64,000 bases of DNA from Ulvibacterium sp965228935 (GTDB lineage Bacteria > Bacteroidota > Bacteroidia > Flavobacteriales > Flavobacteriaceae): positions 2,356,001-2,420,000 of the forward strand of contig NZ_OZ245846.1 of NCBI RefSeq assembly GCF_965228935.1, in the 5' to 3' direction. Made by a program: the position numbers and the translations under genes. Below, in pieces: positions 26,618 through 34,903 of the stretch; position 1 is the stretch's first letter; each line of letters starts with the position of its first letter. A model generated the notes under the pieces. It was not told the origin of the DNA, searched no databases, and saw only the letters and a program-made list of their open reading frames with translations.

Positions 26618-27591
26618 GATAGTTCCTTTTTAAATAAATAGTCTTTATAAAGATTGCCCTGGTCGCTGAATTGTGTTACGATTTGTAGCCCTGCCTTTTT
26701 GGCCAGCCATTGAACGACCTCGTCATCATATTTTTGCGATATCTCCGTATGGATGGTTTCCCAAGGCCTGAAATCGACTTTTAAGTCCAATTTTTCAATA
26801 CATACGGATTGCTGTTCTTTGGAGACCAAATAACTCTTGGCAGTACCTGTCTCCGGGTCGTACACTTCCCAATGCAAAAACTTCTCCAAATCAAAGTCTG
26901 CCTTTAACTCCCGGTTTATACGGGCCAAAATATTCTTGTTAAAGGCTTCTGTAATTCCAGTCTTGTCGTTATAGGCGTCCAGGACGGTTTGCGGGTTCTT
27001 TTTTTGGTCAAAACCGACAAAAAAAAGATCATCACCATTCATCAAATCCTGGATACTTTTTAAAAAATCGACGGCTTGGGGATGCAAGAGATTACCAATA
27101 TTGGAACCTAAAAAAAGAATGACCTTCCTTGCCCCGTTATCGGAATGTATGTCCGCCAAGGTCTCGAAATAAGTTCCTTGCCTCGGCTCTATATGAAGAT
27201 CGGGCAGTTCCTCATGCAAAGATTTTTCAAGCTGGTCCAGAGCGTTTTGGCTAATATCAATAGGCTTGTAGGTGAAACTAACGTTTTCCGAAACCAAATG
27301 CTTTAGCAGGATCTTGGTCTTTTTCCCGTCACCGGCTCCCAGTTCAATAAGGCTAAACTTACCTTTTCCCGAAGAAAACCATTGCGCAATTTTATCCTTA
27401 TAATTATCCAGAATTTCAAATTCGGAGTTCGTCAAATAATATTCGGGCAGGTTCATGATATCCTGGAACAACTTATCTCCCCGGGCATCGTAAAAATATT
27501 TGGAAGATAAGTGTTTTGGGAAATCGGTAAGACCTTGATGGACCTCCTCTTCAAATAATGTCTCAAAAATAGTACCCGTTCGTTCTTGCAT
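26614..27591 (-). CDS. egtD: L-histidine N-alpha-methyltransferase
   Basis: 325 aa. It trimethylates histidine to hercynine with three SAM, the first step of ergothioneine synthesis. The N-terminal family block YFYDARGDKLFQDIMNLPEYYLTNSEFEIL is followed by the SAM-binding motif LIELGAGDGKKTKILL near residue 80 and LFLGSNIGNLLHPQA. It forms an operon with egtB (49 nt upstream) and the DUF427 gene (overlap). Confidence 0.92.
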   Translation of the reverse strand: MQERTGTIFETLFEEEVHQGLTDFPKHLSSKYFYDARGDKLFQDIMNLPEYYLTNSEFEILDNYKDKIAQWFSSGKGKFSLIELGAGDGKKTKILLKHLVSENVSFTYKPIDISQNALDQLEKSLHEELPDLHIEPRQGTYFETLADIHSDNGARKVILFLGSNIGNLLHPQAVDFLKSIQDLMNGDDLFFVGFDQKKNPQTVLDAYNDKTGITEAFNKNILARINRELKADFDLEKFLHWEVYDPETGTAKSYLVSKEQQSVCIEKLDLKVDFRPWETIHTEISQKYDDEVVQWLAKKAGLQIVTQFSDQGNLYKDYLFKKELS

Positions 27592-27640
27592 GTAGCCTAA
27601 GTCGAAATAATAGGGAATACCCTACATTGAAGTTAAAAGA

Positions 27641-28801
27641 TTATTTTGCCAACCGTAGACCGGTAAATTGCCACCGTAGTTGCGGATGGAAAAAATTGCG
27701 ATATGTAGGTCGCGTATGTTTTTTTGGAGTAGCAATCGAACCTCCACGAAGCACCTTTTGGTTCACCATGAATTTACCGTTGTACTCGCCCAAGGCACCG
27801 TCTGCTTTCTTATAATTTGGGTAGGGGAGATAGGCACTTTCCGTCCATTCCCAACGGCTACCCCAGGGAAAATATTCCTGGGCAACTTCCCATTCAAACT
27901 CCGTGGGCAGTCTGCAGCCCTTGAATTGAGCAAAGGCAAAGGCCTCAAAATAGGATATATGGGTCAAAGGGGCATTCGGATCTACTTTTTGTAGCCCATT
28001 AAGGGTATACTGATGCCATTCATCATCTACTTTATGCCAATACAGGGGGGCGGAAATAGTATTCTGGTTTACCCAGTCCCAGCCTTCCGCATGCCAGAGG
28101 TCAAATTTTTTATATCCCCCGGCCTCCATGAATTCCAAGTACTCGGAATTGGAGGTCAATACGTTGGATATCTGGAACGGATGCAAGTATACCTTGTGCC
28201 TCCCCAATTCATTGTCATAGCAGAATTCATCTGAATTGTGGCCTATTTCGTAAATTCCCTCTTCAATGGAAATCCATTCCCTTGGGTGTGCCTCTGCCAC
28301 ATGTTCTTTCAAATGGGCCGAGTATACCGGAAGCAGTGGGTTGTTTCCCAAAATGTATTTGATATCGGTCAATAGGAGTTCTTGATGTTGTTTTTCATGG
28401 TGGATTCCGATTTCAAGTAAATTATATAATTCCTGACCCTGATTTTCTTCGAATAGATTTTTTATGGCCTTGGTCACATAACTGCGATAGGTATATACTT
28501 TCTCCACGGACGGCCTTGAAAGGTTGCCCCTGTCCGAGCGGACTACCCGTTTTCCCACGGTTTCATAGTAGCTATTGAAGACAAACGCGAAATCTTCATC
28601 AAAAATCTGGTAATCCTTGGCATAAGGTTTTAGGATAAACTCCTCAAAGAACCAGGTAGAGTGCCCCAAATGCCATTTAGGCGGGGAGACGTCCACAACG
28701 GGTTGTACCACGTAATCCTCGATTTCAAGAGGTGCACAGAGGGTTTCGGTATACTTTCGGGTTTCCAGAAAAAAATCCAGGAGGGAATCGGTAAGTAGCA
28801 T
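27641..28801 (-). CDS. egtB: Ergothioneine biosynthesis sulfoxide synthase EgtB
   Basis: 386 aa. It joins hercynine to a cysteinyl thiol with O2 on a non-haem iron. An N-terminal DinB-like domain carries the iron histidines (WHLGHSTWFFEEF with His47, and HEKQHQELLL with His135 and His139). A C-terminal FGE-sulfatase domain follows (GCRLPTEFEWEVAQEYFPWGSRWEW, then VLRGGSIATPKKHTRPTYRNFF..FTGLRLAK). EgtA and EgtC genes are absent nearby, so the sulfur donor may be free cysteine rather than gamma-glutamylcysteine (inference). OvoA is less likely because the methyltransferase is a separate gene. Confidence 0.9.
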   Translation of the reverse strand: MLLTDSLLDFFLETRKYTETLCAPLEIEDYVVQPVVDVSPPKWHLGHSTWFFEEFILKPYAKDYQIFDEDFAFVFNSYYETVGKRVVRSDRGNLSRPSVEKVYTYRSYVTKAIKNLFEENQGQELYNLLEIGIHHEKQHQELLLTDIKYILGNNPLLPVYSAHLKEHVAEAHPREWISIEEGIYEIGHNSDEFCYDNELGRHKVYLHPFQISNVLTSNSEYLEFMEAGGYKKFDLWHAEGWDWVNQNTISAPLYWHKVDDEWHQYTLNGLQKVDPNAPLTHISYFEAFAFAQFKGCRLPTEFEWEVAQEYFPWGSRWEWTESAYLPYPNYKKADGALGEYNGKFMVNQKVLRGGSIATPKKHTRPTYRNFFHPQLRWQFTGLRLAK

Positions 28802-28873
28802 AGCATTTAAAATACCCCTAAAGATACAGAAAATACATACTCCCGATTAATTAAAAGGGAATTTAGTTTGGAG

Positions 28874-29695
28874 TCATTCGATTCTGAATGTAATCGGAAA
28901 TGAGAAAGGGAATTTGACGGGTTCCCCGTTCAATTTTCCCGGGATCAAAACGGGTAGAAAGCTTACAATTCTTCTGGCTTCTTGTTCCAAAAGTTTATGG
29001 GGGCCTTTGGTCCGGACATTTTCGATGATTCCATTCTTATTTATAATAAACATAATATCTACCCTACCTTGGATACCGGAATTATATGCTTTTTGTGGAT
29101 ATGTGAAATGATTGCGTACGTGAGCTTGGATTCTTTCGTTGAAGCATTTGGGTGTTTGGAGGTTCTCCATTTCCGGACATCCCGGATATCTGGGGAACTC
29201 TTGTATAATGCCTCCCTCATACTCATCTTCTGGGTTTTCAATAGATAAAAACGATGCTTTCTTCGTTTTTTTTAAAAAAGAATAGTTCAAAAAATGTACA
29301 GATCTGTAGGGATCGGGTTTCCTATTTAGTACGTCAAATTGAGGTAGCTTTAGCAAAACAGCACTAAAATCATCTTTTATTTTTTTCCTGACCTTTTTAT
29401 GGCTTATACTATTTTGGAAATACTTGGGGTTTACAATGCCCTCTTCATCGGTACCGAAACCTAAAGTTATTTTTAGCGTATCGATTCCTAAAACGACGGA
29501 TTTGGCCTTTTTATTTAAAAGTGCAACTATTTTATCCTCTACTATGTTTTTCAAACACTCGTTCTTATCGGTGTTTGAGACACAGTCTGGGTATATCAAC
29601 TGCTCCTGCGGAAAATAGTCCAAACCGTTATTATTTTGAGAAACGACGGAATGGGATATAACCAATGCACAAATTAGAAGGTGATTTTTTTTCAT
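28874..29695 (-). CDS. Secreted TonB C-terminal-domain protein
   Basis: 273 aa. A signal peptide (MKKNHLLICALVISHSVVSQ) takes the place of the usual TonB membrane anchor, and there is no proline-rich linker. The C-terminal 110 residues are a TonB-CTD: FPRYPGCPEMENLQTPKCF, HFTYPQKAYNSGIQGRVDIMF, PVLIPGKLNGEPVKFPFSFPITF. The N-terminal half carries a faint copy of the same pattern (IYPDCVSNTDKNECL..), suggesting an internal duplication. It follows thyA by 8 nt on the same strand. A role in energising receptors is doubtful without an anchor. Confidence 0.75.
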   Translation of the reverse strand: MKKNHLLICALVISHSVVSQNNNGLDYFPQEQLIYPDCVSNTDKNECLKNIVEDKIVALLNKKAKSVVLGIDTLKITLGFGTDEEGIVNPKYFQNSISHKKVRKKIKDDFSAVLLKLPQFDVLNRKPDPYRSVHFLNYSFLKKTKKASFLSIENPEDEYEGGIIQEFPRYPGCPEMENLQTPKCFNERIQAHVRNHFTYPQKAYNSGIQGRVDIMFIINKNGIIENVRTKGPHKLLEQEARRIVSFLPVLIPGKLNGEPVKFPFSFPITFRIE

Positions 29696-29703
29696 CTTGA
29701 TTT

Positions 29704-30528
29704 TTAAACCGCTACAGCTCCCTTAATATGGGGATGTGGATCGTAATCCAGCAATGTGAAATCCTCAAAGGTAAAATCAAAGATGTCCTTAACCTCGGGA
29801 TTCAATAGCATTTTGGGCAAGGGGCGCGGTTCCCGACTTAATTGGAGTGCCACCTGTTCCATATGATTGGTATAAATATGGGCGTCCCCAAACGTATGGA
29901 CGAATTCGCCGGGTCCGTAACCGCAAACTTGGGCCATCATAAGGGTGAATAGGGCATAGGAAGCAATATTGAAGGGAACCCCCAAAAAAATATCGGCACT
30001 GCGTTGATAGAGCTGACAGGATAATTTTCCATCCGCTACATAGAATTGGAAGAAAGCATGACATGGGGGCAGGGCGGCCTTACCACGGGCCACATTTTCC
30101 GAGAACGATTTTGAAGTATCCGGCAATACACTGGGATTCCAGGCCGAGACCAACATTCGCCGGCTGTCCGGGTTGTTTTTTAAGGAATGGACAACCTCCT
30201 TGATCTGGTCAATTTCCTCATTGTTCCAATTGCGCCATTGGTGGCCGTAGACGGGTCCCAAGTCTCCATTTTCATCGGCCCATTCGTTCCAGATACGTAC
30301 CCCGTTCTCTTGGAGATATCCAATATTGGTATCGCCCTTAAGAAACCAAAGAAGTTCGTGGACAATCGATTTCAAATGCAATTTTTTGGTAGTAACCATG
30401 GGAAAACCTTCGCCAAGGTCAAATCGCATCTGATAACCAAATACACTTAGAGTGCCAGTTCCTGTTCTATCCTGTTTTTGGTTGCCGTTCTCCAGAACGT
30501 ACTTTAGTAAATCGTGGTATTGTTTCAT
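29704..30528 (-). CDS. thyA: Thymidylate synthase
   Basis: 274 aa. It methylates dUMP to dTMP using methylene-tetrahydrofolate, and its dihydrofolate product is recycled by FolA. Motifs are QDRTGTGTLSVFGYQMRFDL at the N-terminus, the catalytic Cys in LPPCHAFFQFYV, QRSADIFLGVPFNIASYALF and DAHIYTNHMEQ. Length is normal for the family. Confidence 0.96.
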   Translation of the reverse strand: MKQYHDLLKYVLENGNQKQDRTGTGTLSVFGYQMRFDLGEGFPMVTTKKLHLKSIVHELLWFLKGDTNIGYLQENGVRIWNEWADENGDLGPVYGHQWRNWNNEEIDQIKEVVHSLKNNPDSRRMLVSAWNPSVLPDTSKSFSENVARGKAALPPCHAFFQFYVADGKLSCQLYQRSADIFLGVPFNIASYALFTLMMAQVCGYGPGEFVHTFGDAHIYTNHMEQVALQLSREPRPLPKMLLNPEVKDIFDFTFEDFTLLDYDPHPHIKGAVAV

Positions 30529-30784
30529 AACGGGATAAAGATAAAGGGTAAAGGAAAAAGGGTCAAGCGCTGAGGTTCAGGTTTTATTATATTTTATCAA
30601 CGATGCAATTCGTCCCTGCAATATTTGAATTTTTTCAATGATCTAGATTGATTCCTTTTCCCCAGCAAATTGTAAATCTCTACAAAGGATTATATGGGTT
30701 TCCAATTCGAACAAAGAACCTAAGCTTACTTGTGGAAAACGGATGAAATCTTTTTGGGGATATTTGGAACACCCTTCACCTTCT
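30529..30784. other. Intergenic, nothing recognised
   Basis: 256 bp between thyA and nupC, both on the minus strand. The frames across it are shadows of nupC or random. No clear hairpin was found. Confidence 0.4.
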
Positions 30785-32248
30785 CTATCCCAAAATCATT
30801 CCGGCAATTGTAGCGGAAAGCAACGAGGCTATGGTACCTCCTATAAGCGCTTTCATCCCAAATTCCGAAAGTGTTTTGCGCTGTCCGGGTGCCAAGGATC
30901 CAATTCCGCCTATCTGGATGCCTATTGAAGCAAAATTGGCAAACCCACATAACATATAGGTGGCCATGATGATGGATTTATTATAGGTGAAATGTAGTGG
31001 GTTATTTGGGTTTTTTAGTTCGGCCAATTGTATGTAGCCCACAAATTCACTGGCAGCCAATTTTACGCCCAACAATTGTCCCATCAGGGCAAGATCTTCC
31101 TTGGCCACCCCTATAAGCCACATTAATGGGGCGAAAAGATAGCCCAATACCAGCTCTAAGGAAAGGTTTTCATAGGGGGTGCTTCGAGCGATCCGGCCAT
31201 TAAGGTCACTGATGGTGCCCAATTTTAAAAGGCCATAGTTGATCATGGCAATGAACGCAACGAAAACCAGTAACATGGCGGCAACATTGGCGGCAAGTCG
31301 CAATCCTTCGGTGGTTCCTGTAGCCATGGCATCCAGGATATTGGAACCTATTTTTTGCTTGGAAATCTTTACATCCATGTTAATGGGTTCGGTTTGGGGC
31401 ACCAGTATTTTGGAGATTACAATGGCTCCTGGGGCGGCCATTACCGATGCGGCGAGCAGATGTCTGGCGAATTCCAGACGCAACACTTCATCCGTACCCC
31501 CTAAAAAACCGATGTAGGCTGCCAAAACGCCTCCGGCAACGGTTGCCATTCCGCCAACCATCACCAGCAGGATTTCCGAGCGGTTCATTTTTTCCAGATA
31601 CGCCTTGATCATTAAAGGCGATTCGGTTTGCCCTAAAAAAATATTGCCAGCAACACTAAGGCTTTCAGCCCCAGAAATTTTTAAGAGTTTGGTAAGTGCC
31701 CATGCCAACCCTTTCACCACTTTTTGAATAATCCCGAGATAAAACAAGACCGAGGTGAGTGCCGAAAAGAAAATAATGGTAGGTAAGATCATAATGGCAA
31801 AAGTGACCAACGGACTTTCAATTTCATTTGTTGTAAACGAACTGAATAGAAATCTAGTTCCGGCTTCGGTAAAAGTCAAAACCTTATTAAAGGCCTTTCC
31901 CAAGAAAGTAAAAATAGCTCGTATAAGGGGTACTTTTAATATTCCGATACCAATGAGAAACTGTGCCAATAATCCAAGACCTACCGTTTTCCAATTAATC
32001 GCCTTTTTATTGGAACTAAATAGAAAGGCAATGAGTACAAGTGCCAGCATCCCCAGGATTCCCCGTAAAAAACCAGCAAATGTGAATCCCTGACTGGGAA
32101 TAATATCTACGGTTTCCCCGGATATTGTATCATTTAAAAGGGTTGTATCCAGAATCGGAACGATGGTATCTTGAGCAGTGAGGTGTTGGGTGAGAAAAGG
32201 GAAAATAAAAAGACAAATAAACAGAAGTACCCAACGACTTTTTCTCAT
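30785..32248 (-). CDS. nupC: Concentrative nucleoside transporter (NupC/CNT family)
   Basis: 487 aa, longer than the roughly 400 aa of E. coli NupC because of an N-terminal extension with a signal-peptide-like segment (WVLLFICLFIFPFLTQHLTAQ) and about 40 periplasmic-type residues before the first core helix. The core shows GLGLLAQFLIGIGILKVPL, the nucleoside/ion-binding GQTESPLMIKAYL, GGMATVAGGVLAAYI and MLCGFANFASIGIQIGGIG. It imports nucleosides with Na+ or H+, matching cdd, the deoxynucleoside kinase and thyA in the window. Confidence 0.9.
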   Translation of the reverse strand: MRKSRWVLLFICLFIFPFLTQHLTAQDTIVPILDTTLLNDTISGETVDIIPSQGFTFAGFLRGILGMLALVLIAFLFSSNKKAINWKTVGLGLLAQFLIGIGILKVPLIRAIFTFLGKAFNKVLTFTEAGTRFLFSSFTTNEIESPLVTFAIMILPTIIFFSALTSVLFYLGIIQKVVKGLAWALTKLLKISGAESLSVAGNIFLGQTESPLMIKAYLEKMNRSEILLVMVGGMATVAGGVLAAYIGFLGGTDEVLRLEFARHLLAASVMAAPGAIVISKILVPQTEPINMDVKISKQKIGSNILDAMATGTTEGLRLAANVAAMLLVFVAFIAMINYGLLKLGTISDLNGRIARSTPYENLSLELVLGYLFAPLMWLIGVAKEDLALMGQLLGVKLAASEFVGYIQLAELKNPNNPLHFTYNKSIIMATYMLCGFANFASIGIQIGGIGSLAPGQRKTLSEFGMKALIGGTIASLLSATIAGMILG

Positions 32249-32257
32249 AGAAGGGAT

Positions 32258-32890
32258 TTATCTGTTCCGTTTGGAAATTTCGTCCCGTAGCTTGGCGGCC
32301 TTTTCATAGTCCTCGTTGGCTACTGCCTTGTCCAGCTCTTTATGCAGTTCTTCCAAGCTGAGTTCTTTATAGGCCTCGGAGGCTCCCGAGTCAATCTCCA
32401 CGGTCTCTCCTTCCTGAAGGATTTCATCTACCATAATGCTGTCATCATTCTCATCCTTATCCTTGTCCTTGGATGAGAATTTCAAGAAAATACCCGCTTT
32501 ATCCAAAATGGTCTTATAGGTAAATATGGGCGCATTGAATCGTAGTGCAAGTGCAATGGCATCACTGGTACGCGCATCTATGATTTCCTCGATTTTATCG
32601 CGCTCACAAATAATACTGGAGTAGAATACACCGTCAACCAACTTGTGTATTATGACCTGTTTGACTACAATATCAAATCGATCGGCAAAATTTTTGAAAA
32701 GATCATGTGTAAGGGGTCTTGGGGGTTTTATTTCCTTTTCCAAGGCTATGGCTATGGATTGTGCCTCAAAGGCACCGATGACAATGGGCAGTTTGCGATC
32801 GCCTTCAACCTCGTTCAAAATGAGGGCGTAGGCCCCGTTTTGTGTTTGGCTATAGGATATTCCCTTTATTTTTAAACGAACTAGACTCAT
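32258..32890 (-). CDS. Bifunctional nuclease-family (DUF151) protein with UVR motif
   Basis: 210 aa from ATG at 32890 (MSLVRLKIKGIS). The N-terminal BFN/DUF151 domain has LPIVIGAFEAQSIAIALE near residue 33 and ARTSDAIALALRFNAPIF. An acidic linker (DKDKDENDD) leads to a C-terminal UVR motif (LDKAVANEDYEKAAKLRDEI), a helical pair used for protein contact in UvrB/ClpC. The family is linked to nuclease activity in plants; the bacterial role is uncertain. nupC follows after 9 nt. Confidence 0.85.
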   Translation of the reverse strand: MSLVRLKIKGISYSQTQNGAYALILNEVEGDRKLPIVIGAFEAQSIAIALEKEIKPPRPLTHDLFKNFADRFDIVVKQVIIHKLVDGVFYSSIICERDKIEEIIDARTSDAIALALRFNAPIFTYKTILDKAGIFLKFSSKDKDKDENDDSIMVDEILQEGETVEIDSGASEAYKELSLEELHKELDKAVANEDYEKAAKLRDEISKRNR

Positions 32891-32907
32891 AATCGTCATT
32901 AAGCCAT

Positions 32908-32950
32908 AAAAGGCTGTTCAAACAAAGGGACAACCTAGTTTTGAACAGCC
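32908..32950 (-). terminator. Terminator after etfA
   Basis: An 11-bp stem, GGCTGTTCAAA (32912-32922) with TTTGAACAGCC (32940-32950). On the minus strand it is followed by TTTTATGG. It closes the etfB-etfA operon before the BFN gene. Confidence 0.7.
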
Positions 32951-32976
32951 CTTTAAGGGTCACAAATTAACAAAAA

Positions 32977-33945
32977 TTAAGTGTTTAGCGCCTTAAAATC
33001 CTTTAATTTTTCGATGAGTTTGGGAACTACCTCAAAGGCATCCCCGACTATTCCATAGTCCGCGGCCCTAAAAAATGGAGCTTCTGGATCCGTATTGATG
33101 ACCACTTTGGTCTTGGAGGCACTAACTCCTGCCAAATGTTGAATGGCCCCCGAAATTCCGATGGCAATGTATAAATTGCTGGCTACCGGCTTGCCTGTTT
33201 GTCCCACATGTTCGCTATGGGGCCTCCATCCCAAGTCGGACACGGGTTTGGAGCACGCCGTTGCGGCGCCAAGAACTTCGGCCAATTCCTCTATCATTCC
33301 CCAATTTTCGGGACCTTTTAGCCCCCTACCACCGGAAACCACAATATCCGCATCCGCTATAGTTGCTTTTCCAACTACCTTATCCACTTCGATGGGTTTT
33401 ACCGAAAAGCTTGAGTCGTCCAGATTGGGATCAAAATTCTCTATTTCAATGGCCATTTTATTTTCATGCTGACCGAAGGCATTATTGGATACGCCAACTA
33501 TTTTGATATCGGTCTTGATTTCAGTATGGGCAAAGCCTTTGTTGCTAAAGGCTGTCCTTTTTACGGTAAAAGGCTCCATATTTTCAGGGGCGGCCACCAC
33601 ATTGGGGACATACCCTGCTTTAAGTTTGGCCGCCAATATGGGGGCCATAAACTTGGTATCTGCACTGGAGCTAACAATTAGCACCTTGGCCTCTTCCTTT
33701 TCAACAGCTTGGGCAATAACGTTCGCAAATGCCTTTGCATTGAATGTGTGGAGCTGGTCATTGGAGACCTTCAATACCTTGGAAATTCCATATTCCCCCA
33801 AACGATCATCATCCTGGGCATTGAATGTAACGGCTATTGCCGAGGTGCCTAGTTGACCTGCTACCTCTTTTGCGTAAGAAGCCACTTCAAAGGCATTTTT
33901 TTTGAACTTTCCGTTTTCGGACTCGGTATATACTAAGACTGACAT
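32977..33945 (-). CDS. etfA: Electron transfer flavoprotein, alpha subunit
   Basis: 322 aa. With EtfB it accepts electrons from acyl-CoA dehydrogenases and passes them to ETF-quinone oxidoreductase. The C-terminal FAD-binding domain is intact: SGGRGLKGPENWGMIEELAEVLGAA, DLGWRPHSEHVGQTGKPV, YIAIGISGAIQHLAG and VINTDPEAPFFRAADYGIVGD. It is preceded by etfB with 56 nt between them. Confidence 0.96.
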   Translation of the reverse strand: MSVLVYTESENGKFKKNAFEVASYAKEVAGQLGTSAIAVTFNAQDDDRLGEYGISKVLKVSNDQLHTFNAKAFANVIAQAVEKEEAKVLIVSSSADTKFMAPILAAKLKAGYVPNVVAAPENMEPFTVKRTAFSNKGFAHTEIKTDIKIVGVSNNAFGQHENKMAIEIENFDPNLDDSSFSVKPIEVDKVVGKATIADADIVVSGGRGLKGPENWGMIEELAEVLGAATACSKPVSDLGWRPHSEHVGQTGKPVASNLYIAIGISGAIQHLAGVSASKTKVVINTDPEAPFFRAADYGIVGDAFEVVPKLIEKLKDFKALNT

Positions 33946-34001
33946 ATTTTTTATCGAATTTCAATTCTCAAATTATAAATCTAATTAGTGAGGTTCGCCA
34001 T

Positions 34002-34748
34002 TTAGATTACTTTGGCCTCATTGTGCAATAAATCTATCAATTCCTCAATTTTATCGGAATCCACCAGTTTCACGGCACCCTTGGGGGCAGGTCTTTCGAA
34101 TTTGGCATCATCCGTACCTTGAATGGCATCTATCGGTTCTACCACGTTCAAAACCTTTTTTCTAGCCATCATAATACCCCGCATGTTAGGAATCCTAAGT
34201 TCGCTTTCCTCCACCAATCCCTTTTGTCCTCCCACTACCAAAGGTAGGCTTGTCGCCAACGTTTCTTTTCCGCCATCTATTTCCCGGATAGCGGTGACGG
34301 TCTCTCCCTCAATTTCCAAACCGATACAGGTATTTACAAAGTTTATATCCAGCAAGGTGGCGAGGATACCTGGGACCATGCCTCCATTGTAGTCGATGGA
34401 TTCCCTACCGGCTATAATTAGGTCATATTGTCCATTTTTAACTACCTCCACCAATTGTTGCGCCACGAAAAGCCCATCCGTAGGAATGGCATTTACGCGT
34501 ATTGCTTCGTCCGCACCTATGGCCAACGCCTTCCTTAGGGTAGGCTCTACGGAGACTTCCCCAACAGTGGCAACATGAACCGTTGCTCCTTGTTTTTCCT
34601 TGAACCACATGGCACGTGTTAACCCAAATTCATCATTCGGATTAATTACAAATTGAACCCCATTGGTATCAAATTTGGTGTCATCTTCCGTGAAGTTTAT
34701 CTTGGAAGTAGTATCGGGAACATTACTTATACAGACTAAAATTTTCAT
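34002..34748 (-). CDS. etfB: Electron transfer flavoprotein, beta subunit
   Basis: 248 aa. CISNVPDTTSKINF at the N-terminus, INPNDEFGLTRAMWFKEKQGATVHVATVG, the AMP-binding region AGRESIDYNGGMVPGILA and LRIPNMRGIMMARKK identify EtfB. It is the first gene of the operon. A -7 box on the minus strand (TAAATTTG, 34803-34796) overlaps a large palindrome, so transcription is likely repressed by a dimeric regulator bound there. Confidence 0.96.
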   Translation of the reverse strand: MKILVCISNVPDTTSKINFTEDDTKFDTNGVQFVINPNDEFGLTRAMWFKEKQGATVHVATVGEVSVEPTLRKALAIGADEAIRVNAIPTDGLFVAQQLVEVVKNGQYDLIIAGRESIDYNGGMVPGILATLLDINFVNTCIGLEIEGETVTAIREIDGGKETLATSLPLVVGGQKGLVEESELRIPNMRGIMMARKKVLNVVEPIDAIQGTDDAKFERPAPKGAVKLVDSDKIEELIDLLHNEAKVI

Positions 34749-34795
34749 TCGTAAAGGGCATTTTAAATGTGGGCACGAAGATACGTATTAATTTC

Positions 34796-34803
34796 CAAAT
34801 TTA
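34796..34803 (-). promoter_or_regulatory. -7 box of etfBA
   Basis: TAAATTTG on the minus strand fits TAnnTTTG. It lies 47 nt before the etfB ATG and inside one arm of the 28-bp palindrome. Confidence 0.5.
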
Positions 34804-34824
34804 CTATGCGCGCATAGTAAATTT
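34797..34824. promoter_or_regulatory. 28-bp perfect palindrome, candidate operator between etfBA and pdhB
   Basis: The core TTACTATGCGCGCATAGTAA (34801-34820) is perfectly self-complementary, and four more bases on each side (AAAT/ATTT) also pair. It has no spacer, which is unlike a terminator, and no T-tract. It covers the etfB -7 box and lies about 50 nt upstream of the pdhB -7 box. A MarR- or TetR-type dimer is a natural candidate (inference). Confidence 0.75.
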
Positions 34825-34852
34825 TTGCTTCTTTTTTTGATTCCATCGTTCC

Positions 34853-34881
34853 TTGGTTTGCCATATATTTTCCTATTTTTG
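34853..34881 (+). promoter_or_regulatory. Promoter of pdhB
   Basis: TTG (34853-34855) and TATTTTTG (34874-34881), 18 nt apart, fit the Bacteroidota consensus. The -7 box ends 22 nt before the ATG. Confidence 0.55.
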
Positions 34882-34903
34882 CTTGCATTTGAAATTTGAC
34901 TTG

